Of a stretch of 64,000 nucleotides of DNA, positions 27,455-34,985 are shown piece after piece. Made by a program: the position numbers and the translations under genes. Numbering within the stretch: the stretch's first letter is position 1; every line of letters starts with the position of its first letter. Source of the DNA: Mycobacterium kubicae (GTDB taxonomy: Bacteria; Actinomycetota; Actinomycetes; Mycobacteriales; Mycobacteriaceae); contig NZ_CP065047.1 of assembly GCF_015689175.1 (NCBI RefSeq), positions 1,612,001 through 1,676,000 on the forward strand. Direction: 5' to 3'. The notes beneath the pieces were generated by a model that saw only the letters and a list, made by a program, of their open reading frames with translations, did not search any database and was not told the origin of the DNA.

Positions 27455-28306
27455 TCAAGCGCCAGCCTCAATGGCCGCGACTTCAGCGGCGCCCTCGGGA
27501 CCACAAGAGGAGCGAAGCTCAACTTCGCCTACGGAAATTAGTGCATCAATGCGCCGCTTGAGCTCACCCGAGGAGATGTGGGCATAGAGAGCGGCGCCCG
27601 GACAGGCAGTTCGCGCTAGGTCGCGATGACCCGCCAACGTTTCAGTTTGGATACTGAATTTAAAAGCGGCCCATGCTAGTGCCCGTGCGGCACCTTGTAG
27701 CTGGGATTCCGGCAGTTCCTCTTGATCGAAGTCACCTTCACACAGCACTAGGAAATGTCCTGACGTGTCATAGTCCGTTGCAGTATCTCCCGAAATTTCG
27801 GGTGCTCGAAGTTGATAGATGTTGCCATTTTTGTCAACGCCGAGGTGATAGGCGATGTCGATCCATCCCAGCTGCTCCTGGTGGTACTTCTGGTCTTGGC
27901 GGAAGCGGCCTGGAGCGTGACGGTTGTCACCCAGCACCACGCCCGAGTGGTGGACCGTCAATCGGTTAGGTCTCTGCAACGCCCCGCCCGACCGTGCAGG
28001 TCGGGCTCCCCAGGCGTCTCGGCAGAACATGACACCCACAGCGTTCGGGCTGGCCAGTCGCGGCGAGGTCACCAGTCCGGATTGTGGCATCGTCGTTGAC
28101 GCAGAGTCGATTGGTGTGGTCGTGGGAAGTTGTAAATCCGAAGGCGGGCGCGTGCCAGCCCCATTCCCCGGACTGCGGTTCAGCGTGCTGCGCGAGCAGA
28201 CGCTAGCGGTGACGGCGAAGCCGACGCTGCCAGCAAGGTAAAGCAGCCGCCGGCGATTGATATGATCCGTGCCTCGTCTTGGGGGATCGGGCCGAGAATC
28301 GCGCAT
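27455..28306 (-). CDS. PGRP-type N-acetylmuramoyl-L-alanine amidase, exported
   Basis: Product of 283 residues. The start has a twin-Arg motif (HINRRRLLYLAGSVGFAVTASVC), so Tat export is likely, possibly lipidated at Cys of ASVC. After a Ser/Thr/Pro linker to about residue 95 is the PGRP/amidase_2 domain: ALQRPNRLTVHHSGVVLGD (first His pair), WIDIAYHLGVDKNGNIYQLR, GHFLVLCEGDFD, and LAGHRDLARTACPG, which supplies the second His and the Cys zinc ligand, so the zinc site looks complete. The amidase cuts MurNAc-L-Ala bonds of peptidoglycan or muropeptides. The ATG at 28306 has a short inverted repeat 24 bases upstream. The gene is less GC-rich than core genes nearby, as is the divergent kinase, suggesting an acquired pair. 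Confidence 0.9.
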   Translation of the reverse strand: MRDSRPDPPRRGTDHINRRRLLYLAGSVGFAVTASVCSRSTLNRSPGNGAGTRPPSDLQLPTTTPIDSASTTMPQSGLVTSPRLASPNAVGVMFCRDAWGARPARSGGALQRPNRLTVHHSGVVLGDNRHAPGRFRQDQKYHQEQLGWIDIAYHLGVDKNGNIYQLRAPEISGDTATDYDTSGHFLVLCEGDFDQEELPESQLQGAARALAWAAFKFSIQTETLAGHRDLARTACPGAALYAHISSGELKRRIDALISVGEVELRSSCGPEGAAEVAAIEAGA

Positions 28307-28329
28307 GTGCTCACGATACGGATGTCGTT

Positions 28330-28343
28330 GTCCTTAAAAGGAC
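28330..28343. promoter_or_regulatory. Short inverted repeat, possible operator
   Basis: GTCCTT-AA-AAGGAC forms a 6-bp inverted repeat 24 bases upstream of the PGRP amidase start and in the gap between it and the divergent kinase. Regulation at this site is a guess from position only. Confidence 0.25.
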
Positions 28344-28497
28344 GTCTTCTGCATCTCTCTGCTACGAGGCCAATTAAGACACCGCGACACGTTATTCGGA
28401 ACTAGCGTTCTGAAACTACAGCACATCCCTCTGAGATTGACCGCATCGTTCACCCGGTTCACCGGTTCTCGGTCGAATGGGTCGGTAGAGTTCAAGC

Positions 28498-30003
28498 ATG
28501 CCCATTGTCGATGGTGCAGTGTTTGCTGGCTACACGATCTTGCGCCTGTTGGGCACTGGGGGGATGGGCGAGGTCTACCTGGTTCAGCACCCACGGTTGC
28601 CCCGCCGAGAAGCTTTGAAGATTCTTCCCGGCAGTGTGAGCGCCGACCCGGAGTACCGCCAACGGTTCGCACGGGAAGCAGACATCGCCGCTTCCCTCTG
28701 GCATCCTCACGTGGTCGCCATTCATGACCGCGGTGAATACGAAGGTCAGCTTTGGATCGCGATGGACTACGTGGAAGGCACCGACGCTGCTCAGTTGTTG
28801 CGGCGACGCTACCCGAGCGGGATGCCACCCGAAGATGTGCTGGAGATCGTGGCCGCAGTCGCTGACGCCCTTGACTATGCGCACAAACAGGGATTATTCC
28901 ACCGAGACGTGAAGCCCGCGAATATTCTGATCGCAAATCCGCGGAGCGATAGCCGTCGAATTATGCTGACCGATTTCGGGATCGCACGAGCCACCGATGA
29001 TATTAGTGGCCTAACAGCAACGAACATGACAGTCGGATCTGTCGCTTATGCGGCGCCTGAGCAGCTTACGGGTAAGAAATTGGATGGCCGTGCCGACCAA
29101 TATGCCCTTGCCTGTACTGCGTACCAATTACTGACTGGGGTACTTCCTTTCCCAAATTCGAATCCGGCCGTCGTGATCGGGAACCACTTGTCGTCTAAGC
29201 CCCCACGGTTAGCGCGTTTACGGCCCGAACTTGGCTTATTCGATGACGTCCTCTCAAAAGCCATGGCAAAAGAACCGTTCCGCCGCTTTCGTTCCTGCCG
29301 CGAATTTGCGGATGCTCTTGCGCAAAGCTTTGCCGAGCTGGACAAATCGGCTGATACCACGCAGCTCGCAACTCCTGTCCAGACGCCTCCGCCTAGCGCA
29401 ACTCATCGCCAGGGACTGCTGATTGCAGGCTGTGTGGCTGCATTGCTAGCAGTAGGAATTGTGGCGTTTATCGCCACGCGCCTGGCCCAGCCCCCGTCGC
29501 CGCCTGCCTCGGCGCCCCAACAGGCTCCACTATCGACGGAGGTGTATGCGCCACGGCCACCGGAGACTATAACTTTCACTCCGCCCCCACTCACCGTCAC
29601 TCAGCCAGGTGCGCCGCCGAATGTGAGTGCCGCCCCTCCTTCTACAACATCTTCACGATCAGACCGGGGTGCGGGAGATCTGGGGCTGACTACGCCAATC
29701 GCCAAGCCCAACTGCAATGGCCAAGGAATCGTGGTGTTGGGGTCAGTCACGACTCCTGGGCTGTATGCCGTTGGCGTACAACGACTACTAGATGCGCACC
29801 CGGGTTCGTACTATCTCCGCACCGATCAGACCTGTCCATCACTGCGCCCCACTACCGACGAAGGCAACCCGATCTACGCCGTGTTCATACCAGGTGGGAC
29901 TACCCAAAGTGCAGTTTGCGCAAGGGTTCGCGCTGCTGGCGGCAACGCCTACGGTAAGTGGTTAGATTTCACAACTGATCCGGGGTACGTCATACCTTGT
30001 TGA
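28498..30003 (+). CDS. Transmembrane Ser/Thr protein kinase with Cys-rich extracellular domain
   Basis: Product of 501 residues. Kinase domain about 10-275: Gly loop [11 protein letters not shown] (19-24), Lys41 in EALKIL, catalytic [10 protein letters not shown] (135-144), DFG at 159-161 in [11 protein letters not shown] in YAAPEQL, so the enzyme looks active. A membrane helix follows at about 305-328 ([20 protein letters not shown]), then a Pro/Thr-rich extracellular stalk. The last ~90 residues form a small domain with four Cys ([35 protein letters not shown]) and hydrophobic strands, unlike the PASTA repeats of PknB; it may sense a ligand outside the cell. Mycobacterial PknE/PknF/PknH share the stalk plus sensor layout. 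Neighbouring PGRP amidase hints at peptidoglycan sensing, an inference only. Confidence 0.93.
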   Translation: MPIVDGAVFAGYTILRLLGTGGMGEVYLVQHPRLPRREALKILPGSVSADPEYRQRFAREADIAASLWHPHVVAIHDRGEYEGQLWIAMDYVEGTDAAQLLRRRYPSGMPPEDVLEIVAAVADALDYAHKQGLFHRDVKPANILIANPRSDSRRIMLTDFGIARATDDISGLTATNMTVGSVAYAAPEQLTGKKLDGRADQYALACTAYQLLTGVLPFPNSNPAVVIGNHLSSKPPRLARLRPELGLFDDVLSKAMAKEPFRRFRSCREFADALAQSFAELDKSADTTQLATPVQTPPPSATHRQGLLIAGCVAALLAVGIVAFIATRLAQPPSPPASAPQQAPLSTEVYAPRPPETITFTPPPLTVTQPGAPPNVSAAPPSTTSSRSDRGAGDLGLTTPIAKPNCNGQGIVVLGSVTTPGLYAVGVQRLLDAHPGSYYLRTDQTCPSLRPTTDEGNPIYAVFIPGGTTQSAVCARVRAAGGNAYGKWLDFTTDPGYVIPC

Positions 30004-30137
30004 GCCATCGGACTTGCGCCGAAGTTTGCACCAGTCCAATCTCAAACAAGTCATTCTGCTTAGCCAGTCGACCGGCGATGATTAGCTGCGGAATGTGCTG
30101 CATCGGGTAGCCGACTTCGGAAGTTCGGGAGGAATGG

Positions 30138-30587
30138 ATGGGCAACTACAAAGTCGTGGTGGTCGGTACGGACGGCTCTGACACGTCGTTTCGCGCGGTT
30201 GACCGCGCGGCGTCGATCGCTGCCGAGTCCGGCGCGAAACTCTTCATCGCATCGGCGTTCCAGGACTCAGACCACGGCGGCGGCACCGATCCCGATCAAT
30301 TGCGCAACGAGGAATACCGAACTCAGGGCAATGCGCCGGTGTACGACATGCTGCGTGAAGCCGCCGCCAGGGCACGCGACGCCGGCGCCACCGATGTGGA
30401 GGAACGGGCCATTGCAGGTGCCCCCGTGGAGGCGCTGGTGGAACTGGCTGAGGAGGTCGACGCCGACCTGCTGGTGGTAGGCGATGTCGGTAACAACTCG
30501 TTGGTCGGCCGGGTCATTGGTTCGGTTCCTCGCGCCGTCAAGCGGCGCGCGAAAACCGAAGTGCTCGTTGTAGAAACCCAGGACTGA
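30138..30587 (+). CDS. Universal stress protein, Rv1636-like
   Basis: Product of 149 residues with GGGAGG five bases before the ATG at 30138; an overlapping ATG at 30134 is in another frame. The Usp fold is clear: KVVVVGTDGSDTSFRAVDRAASIAAESGAKLFIASAF at the N-terminus, and the C-terminal phosphate loop LLVVGDVGNNSLVGRVIGSVPRAVKRRAKTEVLVVETQ, which has the G-x2-G-x9-G pattern. Close relatives such as Rv1636 bind cAMP as well as ATP. It is downstream of the kinase gene (134-base gap) and convergent with the HxlR regulator. Role: cytoplasmic stress or cAMP buffer, by family. Confidence 0.92.
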   Translation: MGNYKVVVVGTDGSDTSFRAVDRAASIAAESGAKLFIASAFQDSDHGGGTDPDQLRNEEYRTQGNAPVYDMLREAAARARDAGATDVEERAIAGAPVEALVELAEEVDADLLVVGDVGNNSLVGRVIGSVPRAVKRRAKTEVLVVETQD

Positions 30588-30609
30588 GCTCGGCTCACCG
30601 CGGCGGATG

Positions 30610-31080
30610 CTACTGCGCAGCGGAACGAAAGCCCGGTCCCGCTTCGGGCGTCACATTGCGCGCAGTTATCTCGTCGCCGCAATGGGCGCACGTCACACGG
30701 GCATCCGCAAGTTCGCCACATGAATTATGCCGCAACACTATCGGCGGCCCCTCCGGATGCGGCAGGTGCTCGTCCCCCCAGCGCATGAGAATGACGATGG
30801 CTCCGAAAAGAGCGCGCCCGGCATCGGTGAGCCGGTACTCGTGGCGCTCGGGGTCCGACGAGTAGGGCACTCGTTCCAGCAGCCCGCGGTCGACGAGCAT
30901 CCGAAGCCGAGAGGACAGCGTGGGGCGCGGAATCGCGAGGTTTCGCGCGAGCTGGCCGAAGCGCTGCACGCCAAAGAACGCCTCACGCAGGATGAGGAGC
31001 GTCCAGCGCTCACCGACCAGCTCGAGGGCTCGCCCCACCGACTCGGCTTCGAACCGGTGACCGAGATCGGGCGCGCTCAT
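30610..31080 (-). CDS. HxlR-family transcriptional regulator
   Basis: Product of 156 residues, matching Rv3095 by position and length. The HxlR winged helix is evident: ALELVGERWTLLILREAFFGVQRFGQLARNLAIPRPTLSSRLRMLVDRGLLERVPYSSDPERHEYRLTDAGR (split here by residue ranges about 17-92). The C-terminus carries a zinc-ribbon-like LRHNSCGELADARVTCAHCGDEITARNV, with Cys at NSC, TC and HC. It is transcribed away from the divergent acyl-CoA dehydrogenase-like operon and probably regulates it through the inverted repeats between them. The start has little 5' leader before the operator region. Confidence 0.93.
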   Translation of the reverse strand: MSAPDLGHRFEAESVGRALELVGERWTLLILREAFFGVQRFGQLARNLAIPRPTLSSRLRMLVDRGLLERVPYSSDPERHEYRLTDAGRALFGAIVILMRWGDEHLPHPEGPPIVLRHNSCGELADARVTCAHCGDEITARNVTPEAGPGFRSAAQ

Positions 31081-31081
31081 A

Positions 31082-31138
31082 GTTCACCAACTGTACCGGT
31101 TCACTCCTTGAACCAGTCGTGGTAAGTTTTTTGAACCA
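31082..31138. promoter_or_regulatory. Likely HxlR operator, repeated GTTCA/TGAAC half-sites
   Basis: GGTTCA-CTCCT-TGAACC is a perfect inverted repeat at 31098-31114. Further half-sites flank it: GTTCA at 31082-31086 and TGAACC at 31132-31137. All lie in the 78-base gap between the regulator gene start (31080) and the oxidoreductase start (31159), where a repressor could block both promoters. Confidence 0.6.
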
Positions 31139-31158
31139 CCGCTTGCTCAGGAGTGTTG

Positions 31159-32298
31159 ATGAGTAACCCGCACCTCGCCACCGAGGACGTCGAAACCCTC
31201 GCTGCGCAGATCGGCGCTGCCGCGCAACAATTTTCGCCTCAGATCGACCGCGACCGCGGGCTTCCGCAGGAGTTGCTCGCCCAGCTCAATCAGGCCGGAC
31301 TGCTGCGCGCCACCATGCCAAGGGAGGTCGACGCACTGGAGTTGGCGCCCGGACCGGCCCTGCGATGTGCCGAAGCGGTTGCGCGCGGCGACACCTCGGC
31401 CGGATGGTGTGTCTCCATCGCGATCACCAGCGCCCTGCTGGTCGCATACCTGCCAGCGGCTACCCGCGACGAGATGTTCGGTGGTGGGCGCGGTGTCGCC
31501 GCAGGAGTGTGGGCTCCGCGCGGCAAGGCCAAGTCCGTTGCCGGCGGTGTCGTGGTGTCCGGGCGGTGGTCTTTCTGCAGCGGAATCACCCACGCCGACA
31601 TGATGTTCGCCGGTTGCTTCATCGACGACGGCCGCGTGCCGTCCGTCGTCGCGTTACCCAAATCGGATCTCGAAGTCCTGGACACCTGGCACACGTTGGG
31701 CCTTCGTGGTACCGGCAGCCACGACACGGTTGCCGACGAGGTTTTCGTTCCTACCGAGCGGGTGTTCTCGGTGTTCGACGGACCGGTGCTGGACCGGCCG
31801 CTGTACCGGTTCCCGGTGTTCGGCTTCTTCGCGTTGTGCATCGGTGCAGCCGCGCTGGGCAATGCCCGGGCCGCAATAGACGACCTGACCGAATTGGCTA
31901 GCGGGAAGCGAGGATTGGGCTCCACCCGCAGCTTGGCCGAACGGCCGGCAACGCAAGCGGCGGTGGCGACCGCAGAGGCCGCGCTGGGCGGCGCTCGCGC
32001 GCTGTACTACGAAGCGATCGACTTGGCTTGGCAAGCGAGCCACGACGTCCAGCCCGTTCGGGTGGACCTGAGGAACCGGTTACGCCTGGCCGCCACCCAT
32101 GCGGTACGCACGTCGGCCGACGTGGTTCGCACCATGTACGACTTGGCCGGTGGCAGCGCGATCTACGACGGCGCGCCGCTGCAACGACGGTTCCGCGATG
32201 CGTTCACGGCGACCGCCCACTTCCAGGTCAACGAAGCATCCCGCGAGCTGCCCGGCCGCCTCCTGCTTGGCCAACCCGCCGACGCCTCGATGCTGTGA
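31159..32298 (+). CDS. Acyl-CoA dehydrogenase-like flavin monooxygenase (Rv3094c-like)
   Basis: Product of 379 residues, start ATG 31159 with AGGAG five bases upstream. The acyl-CoA dehydrogenase fold is seen: a helical N-terminus (AQIGAAAQQFSPQIDRDRGLPQELLAQLNQAGLLRATMP), the middle beta barrel (GRWSFCSGITHADMMFAGC, HTLGLRGTGSHDTVADEVFVPTERVF), and C-terminal helices with RTMYDLAGGSAIYDGAPLQRRFRDAFTATAHFQVN. This is the pattern of the HsaA/HpaC-like (Acyl-CoA_dh_2) group, flavin-dependent hydroxylases or desaturases rather than true beta-oxidation enzymes. It is the first gene of an operon with an F420-type oxidoreductase (4-base overlap) and an MDR reductase. Confidence 0.9.
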   Translation: MSNPHLATEDVETLAAQIGAAAQQFSPQIDRDRGLPQELLAQLNQAGLLRATMPREVDALELAPGPALRCAEAVARGDTSAGWCVSIAITSALLVAYLPAATRDEMFGGGRGVAAGVWAPRGKAKSVAGGVVVSGRWSFCSGITHADMMFAGCFIDDGRVPSVVALPKSDLEVLDTWHTLGLRGTGSHDTVADEVFVPTERVFSVFDGPVLDRPLYRFPVFGFFALCIGAAALGNARAAIDDLTELASGKRGLGSTRSLAERPATQAAVATAEAALGGARALYYEAIDLAWQASHDVQPVRVDLRNRLRLAATHAVRTSADVVRTMYDLAGGSAIYDGAPLQRRFRDAFTATAHFQVNEASRELPGRLLLGQPADASML

Positions 32299-33254
32299 CC
32301 GAATACGAAGTCGCTCTGCCTTTCTGGCTCGACCGCCCGGATCGCGAAGCCATGGATGTGGCGTTGGCGGCAGCCGAAGCGGGCGTCGGCGCGGTATGGG
32401 TTGGCGAGATGGCGACCTACGATGCGTTCGCATTGGCCACCGCCATCGGCCTGCGCGCACCCGGGATCGACTTGAAGATCGGGCCTTTGCCCGTCGGCGT
32501 GCGAACGCCGGCTGGGTTGGCCCTGGGGCTCAATACGGTCGCCTCACTCACCGGTAGCCGTGTGGACCTCGCGCTGGGAGCGTCGAGTCCGGTGATCGTC
32601 ATGGGTTGGCATGACCGCGAGTGGGCCAACCATGTCTCAGTCATGCGCGAAACCATCGAGTGTCTGCGTTCGATGTTCACCGGCGCACGCGTTGACTACG
32701 TCGGCCAGCACGTCAGCAGCCGCGGTTTCCGGCTGCGTGACAAGCGCCCCGAGACTCGAATCGCTCTAGGCGCGTTCAGGCCTCAGATGATTCGTCTAGC
32801 TGCCCAGCACGCCGACGAGGTGGTGCTCAACCTGGCGACACCCGAGCGCGTCGCCGACGTTCGTGCCGGCATCGACTCCATTGCAGCGGCGGCCGACCGC
32901 GACCCACCGCGCTTGACGGTGTGGGTACCTGCTGCGCTTGATCCAGGTGACGTCGCGCACGCACAATTGGCCGCGCAGCTGGCGGTGTATCTCGGTCCGC
33001 CCGGTTACGGCGAGATGTTCAGCGCCTTGGGTTTTGCCGAATTGGTGCACTCAGCCAGAACCGGTGCAACCCGGCGGGAGTTGGCGGCGGCCATACCTGT
33101 CGACCTGCTCGATCGTGTCTGCGCGCTGGGCAGCGCAGACCGGATCGAGGCCCGGTTACGCGCCTACCGGCAAGCAGGCGCGGATTGCGTGGCGGTGGTG
33201 CCGGCCACCGCGCAAGATCCCGCGGGACGGAATGTCCTGCGAGCGTTGAACTGA
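32295..33254 (+). CDS. LLM-class F420-dependent oxidoreductase (Rv3093c-like)
   Basis: Product of 319 residues from the GTG at 32295 that overlaps the previous stop (GTGA), which indicates coupling. The luciferase-like (beta/alpha)8 barrel is shown by EMATYDAFALATAIGLRAPGIDLKIGPLPVGVRTPAGLALGLNTVASLTGSRVDLALGASSPVIVMGWHDREW (residues about 39-110), the flavin/F420 region, and later ALGAFRPQMIRLAAQHADEVVLNLATPERV and the C-terminal AGADCVAVVPATAQDP. Such enzymes use F420H2 or FMN to reduce or hydroxylate small substrates. The frame is open far upstream inside the neighbouring gene, but that is shadow. Confidence 0.9.
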   Translation: MTEYEVALPFWLDRPDREAMDVALAAAEAGVGAVWVGEMATYDAFALATAIGLRAPGIDLKIGPLPVGVRTPAGLALGLNTVASLTGSRVDLALGASSPVIVMGWHDREWANHVSVMRETIECLRSMFTGARVDYVGQHVSSRGFRLRDKRPETRIALGAFRPQMIRLAAQHADEVVLNLATPERVADVRAGIDSIAAAADRDPPRLTVWVPAALDPGDVAHAQLAAQLAVYLGPPGYGEMFSALGFAELVHSARTGATRRELAAAIPVDLLDRVCALGSADRIEARLRAYRQAGADCVAVVPATAQDPAGRNVLRALN

Positions 33255-33265
33255 GGGAGAAACTC

Positions 33266-34282
33266 ATGACATTGACCAATACCGCCTGTCGATTGGCCGC
33301 CCGGCCAACCGGCCTGCCGAAGCCCACAGATTTCGAGGTTGTCGACGAGCCTGCGGGAGTTCCCGCGGACGGCGAGTTCTTGGTCAAGGTCGAATACCTT
33401 TCGGTCGATCCGGCGATGCGGACGTGGATGAACGCGGGCCGCTCGTACGTGCCACCGGTCGGGCTGGGCGAGGTGATGCGCGCCGGCGGCATCGGGCGGG
33501 TCATCGAGTCACGGCATCGGGACTTCGCGGTAGGTGACGAGCTGTTCGGCACCTTCGGGGTGCAGCGCTACGCGGTGTCCGACGGCAAAGACGTGACTCG
33601 GGTGGACACCACGGTGGCGCCCGCTCCGGTGCATCTGGGTGCGCTGGGCATCAGCGGAATCACCGCGTATTTCGGGCTGCTCGATGTGGGCCGCCCCCAG
33701 CCGGGTCAGACCGTCGTCGTCTCCGGGGCTGCCGGCTCCGTGGGCAGCATCGCCGGTCAGATAGCGCGTATCAACGGTTGTCGGGCGATCGGCATCGCCG
33801 GGGGCCAGGACAAATGCCGCTGGCTGGTCGAAGAGCTCGGGTTCGACGCGGCGATCGACTACAAAGCCGGTGACCTGCGAGGGCAGCTGAAGGTACACGC
33901 GCCCAACGGTATTGACGTCTTTTTCGACAACGTCGGGGGAGCGACGTTGGAGGCTGCGCTGGCACGGCTGGCCCGGGGCGCACGCATTGTCATCTGCGGT
34001 GCCATCTCGCAGTACAACGCCGACGGGGAGCTGCGCGGACCGGCGAACTACATGCAGTTGCTGGTGGCACGTGCGTCGATGACCGGGTTCGTGGTCTTCG
34101 ACTACGCCGACCGGTACGCCGAAGCCGTTGCGCAGCTTGCAGATTGGTTGCGCAGTGGCGAGCTGCGGTCGCGCGAGCAGGTGATCCACGGCAGCGTCGG
34201 CGACTTCCCCGAGGTGCTGTTGGCGTTATTCCGTGGAGAGAACACCGGCAAACTGGTTCTTGCGCTGAACGGCGCTAACTGA
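33266..34282 (+). CDS. MDR-superfamily NADP-dependent oxidoreductase (zinc-free, PTGR-like)
   Basis: Product of 338 residues, ATG 33266 with GAGGGAGA just upstream. The first 25 codons of the open frame overlap the previous gene and are not used. Motifs: a GroES-like N-domain (FLVKVEYLSVDPAMRTWMNAG, VGLGEVMRAGGIGRVIESRH), and the NADP fold VVVSGAAGSVGSIAGQIARINGCRAIGIAGG near residues 150-180, followed by DKCRWLVEELGFDAAIDYKAGDL and GIDVFFDNVGGATLEAALA. No zinc-binding Cys set, so this is the quinone/enone reductase type (prostaglandin reductase/curcumin reductase group). It completes the three-gene operon started at 31159. Confidence 0.92.
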   Translation: MTLTNTACRLAARPTGLPKPTDFEVVDEPAGVPADGEFLVKVEYLSVDPAMRTWMNAGRSYVPPVGLGEVMRAGGIGRVIESRHRDFAVGDELFGTFGVQRYAVSDGKDVTRVDTTVAPAPVHLGALGISGITAYFGLLDVGRPQPGQTVVVSGAAGSVGSIAGQIARINGCRAIGIAGGQDKCRWLVEELGFDAAIDYKAGDLRGQLKVHAPNGIDVFFDNVGGATLEAALARLARGARIVICGAISQYNADGELRGPANYMQLLVARASMTGFVVFDYADRYAEAVAQLADWLRSGELRSREQVIHGSVGDFPEVLLALFRGENTGKLVLALNGAN

Positions 34283-34288
34283 GTTTAT

Positions 34289-34972
34289 TCACCACTTGGG
34301 TGGCGAATATTGCTGGTCGGCAACCTTCTTCTCTTTGAACAGTGGTTTCGTACACGCCGGCCAGTCAATTCCGCCGTCAGTCGGCAAGCCCTGGACGGCG
34401 TACCCGGAGATCAAGGCGCGCGTGGCAACGCCAACAGTATTTCGATAGCGATTCTCGTACAAGAGGCGCGTGAATTCAGCGGCCGCATCGTAGTAATTGA
34501 CTTGCCTGAGTTGTGCCATGACCAGGGCGTTGTAAACGCGGGTATCTACGAAGCTGCAAACAGTCCCGGTTAGGGAGGGGTTCGGGAACACGTAGCCGGC
34601 TCCGTCCCAGTCACTTGTATCGACCCGAATGTCGTAGTTCGGGCCGTCGACGCCGACATAGAGGCCACCGTAATTCGTTATAGGTGCTGGCATGCCCGGA
34701 CTCTGAAAGGTCGAGTTGGTACCTCGTATCTCGATTCTGTTCGCCGAATTGACCAGGGAGTAGATCAAATTGCGAGATTCCGCGAACAGCGTTTGGTTGT
34801 TGAGGTTCGACGACGCATAGAGGGCGCGAAGGTACTCTGAACCGTCCAACCTCTCGTGTTCCCAATCAAGGTTGGGATCGCAGTTTACGGCGCTCGCAAC
34901 GACTGCTACCAGCAGATTCTGTTCCGCCGGAGAGACATTGAACAGTTCATCAGCGAAGATGTAGAGGGACAT
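34289..34972 (-). CDS. Orphan 227-residue protein, partner of the upstream multidomain gene
   Basis: Product of 227 residues. GGAG nine bases before the ATG at 34972, in the 13-base gap after the upstream gene, supports coupled translation of the two. I do not recognise the family. No signal peptide and no membrane segment. The start MSLYIFADELFNVSPAEQNLLVAVVASAVNCDP looks helical, and the middle (SPGMPAPITNYGGLYVGVDGPNYDIRVDTSDWDGAGY) looks beta with aromatic residues. Three Cys (NCDP, VCSF, ACTK) are not in a known motif. The C-terminus is basic (LFKEKKVADQQYSPPKW). The sequence is visibly less GC-rich than neighbouring core genes. Its only clue is operonic pairing with the large multidomain protein. 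Confidence 0.82.
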   Translation of the reverse strand: MSLYIFADELFNVSPAEQNLLVAVVASAVNCDPNLDWEHERLDGSEYLRALYASSNLNNQTLFAESRNLIYSLVNSANRIEIRGTNSTFQSPGMPAPITNYGGLYVGVDGPNYDIRVDTSDWDGAGYVFPNPSLTGTVCSFVDTRVYNALVMAQLRQVNYYDAAAEFTRLLYENRYRNTVGVATRALISGYAVQGLPTDGGIDWPACTKPLFKEKKVADQQYSPPKW

Positions 34973-34985
34973 GAGTTGCTGTCTC

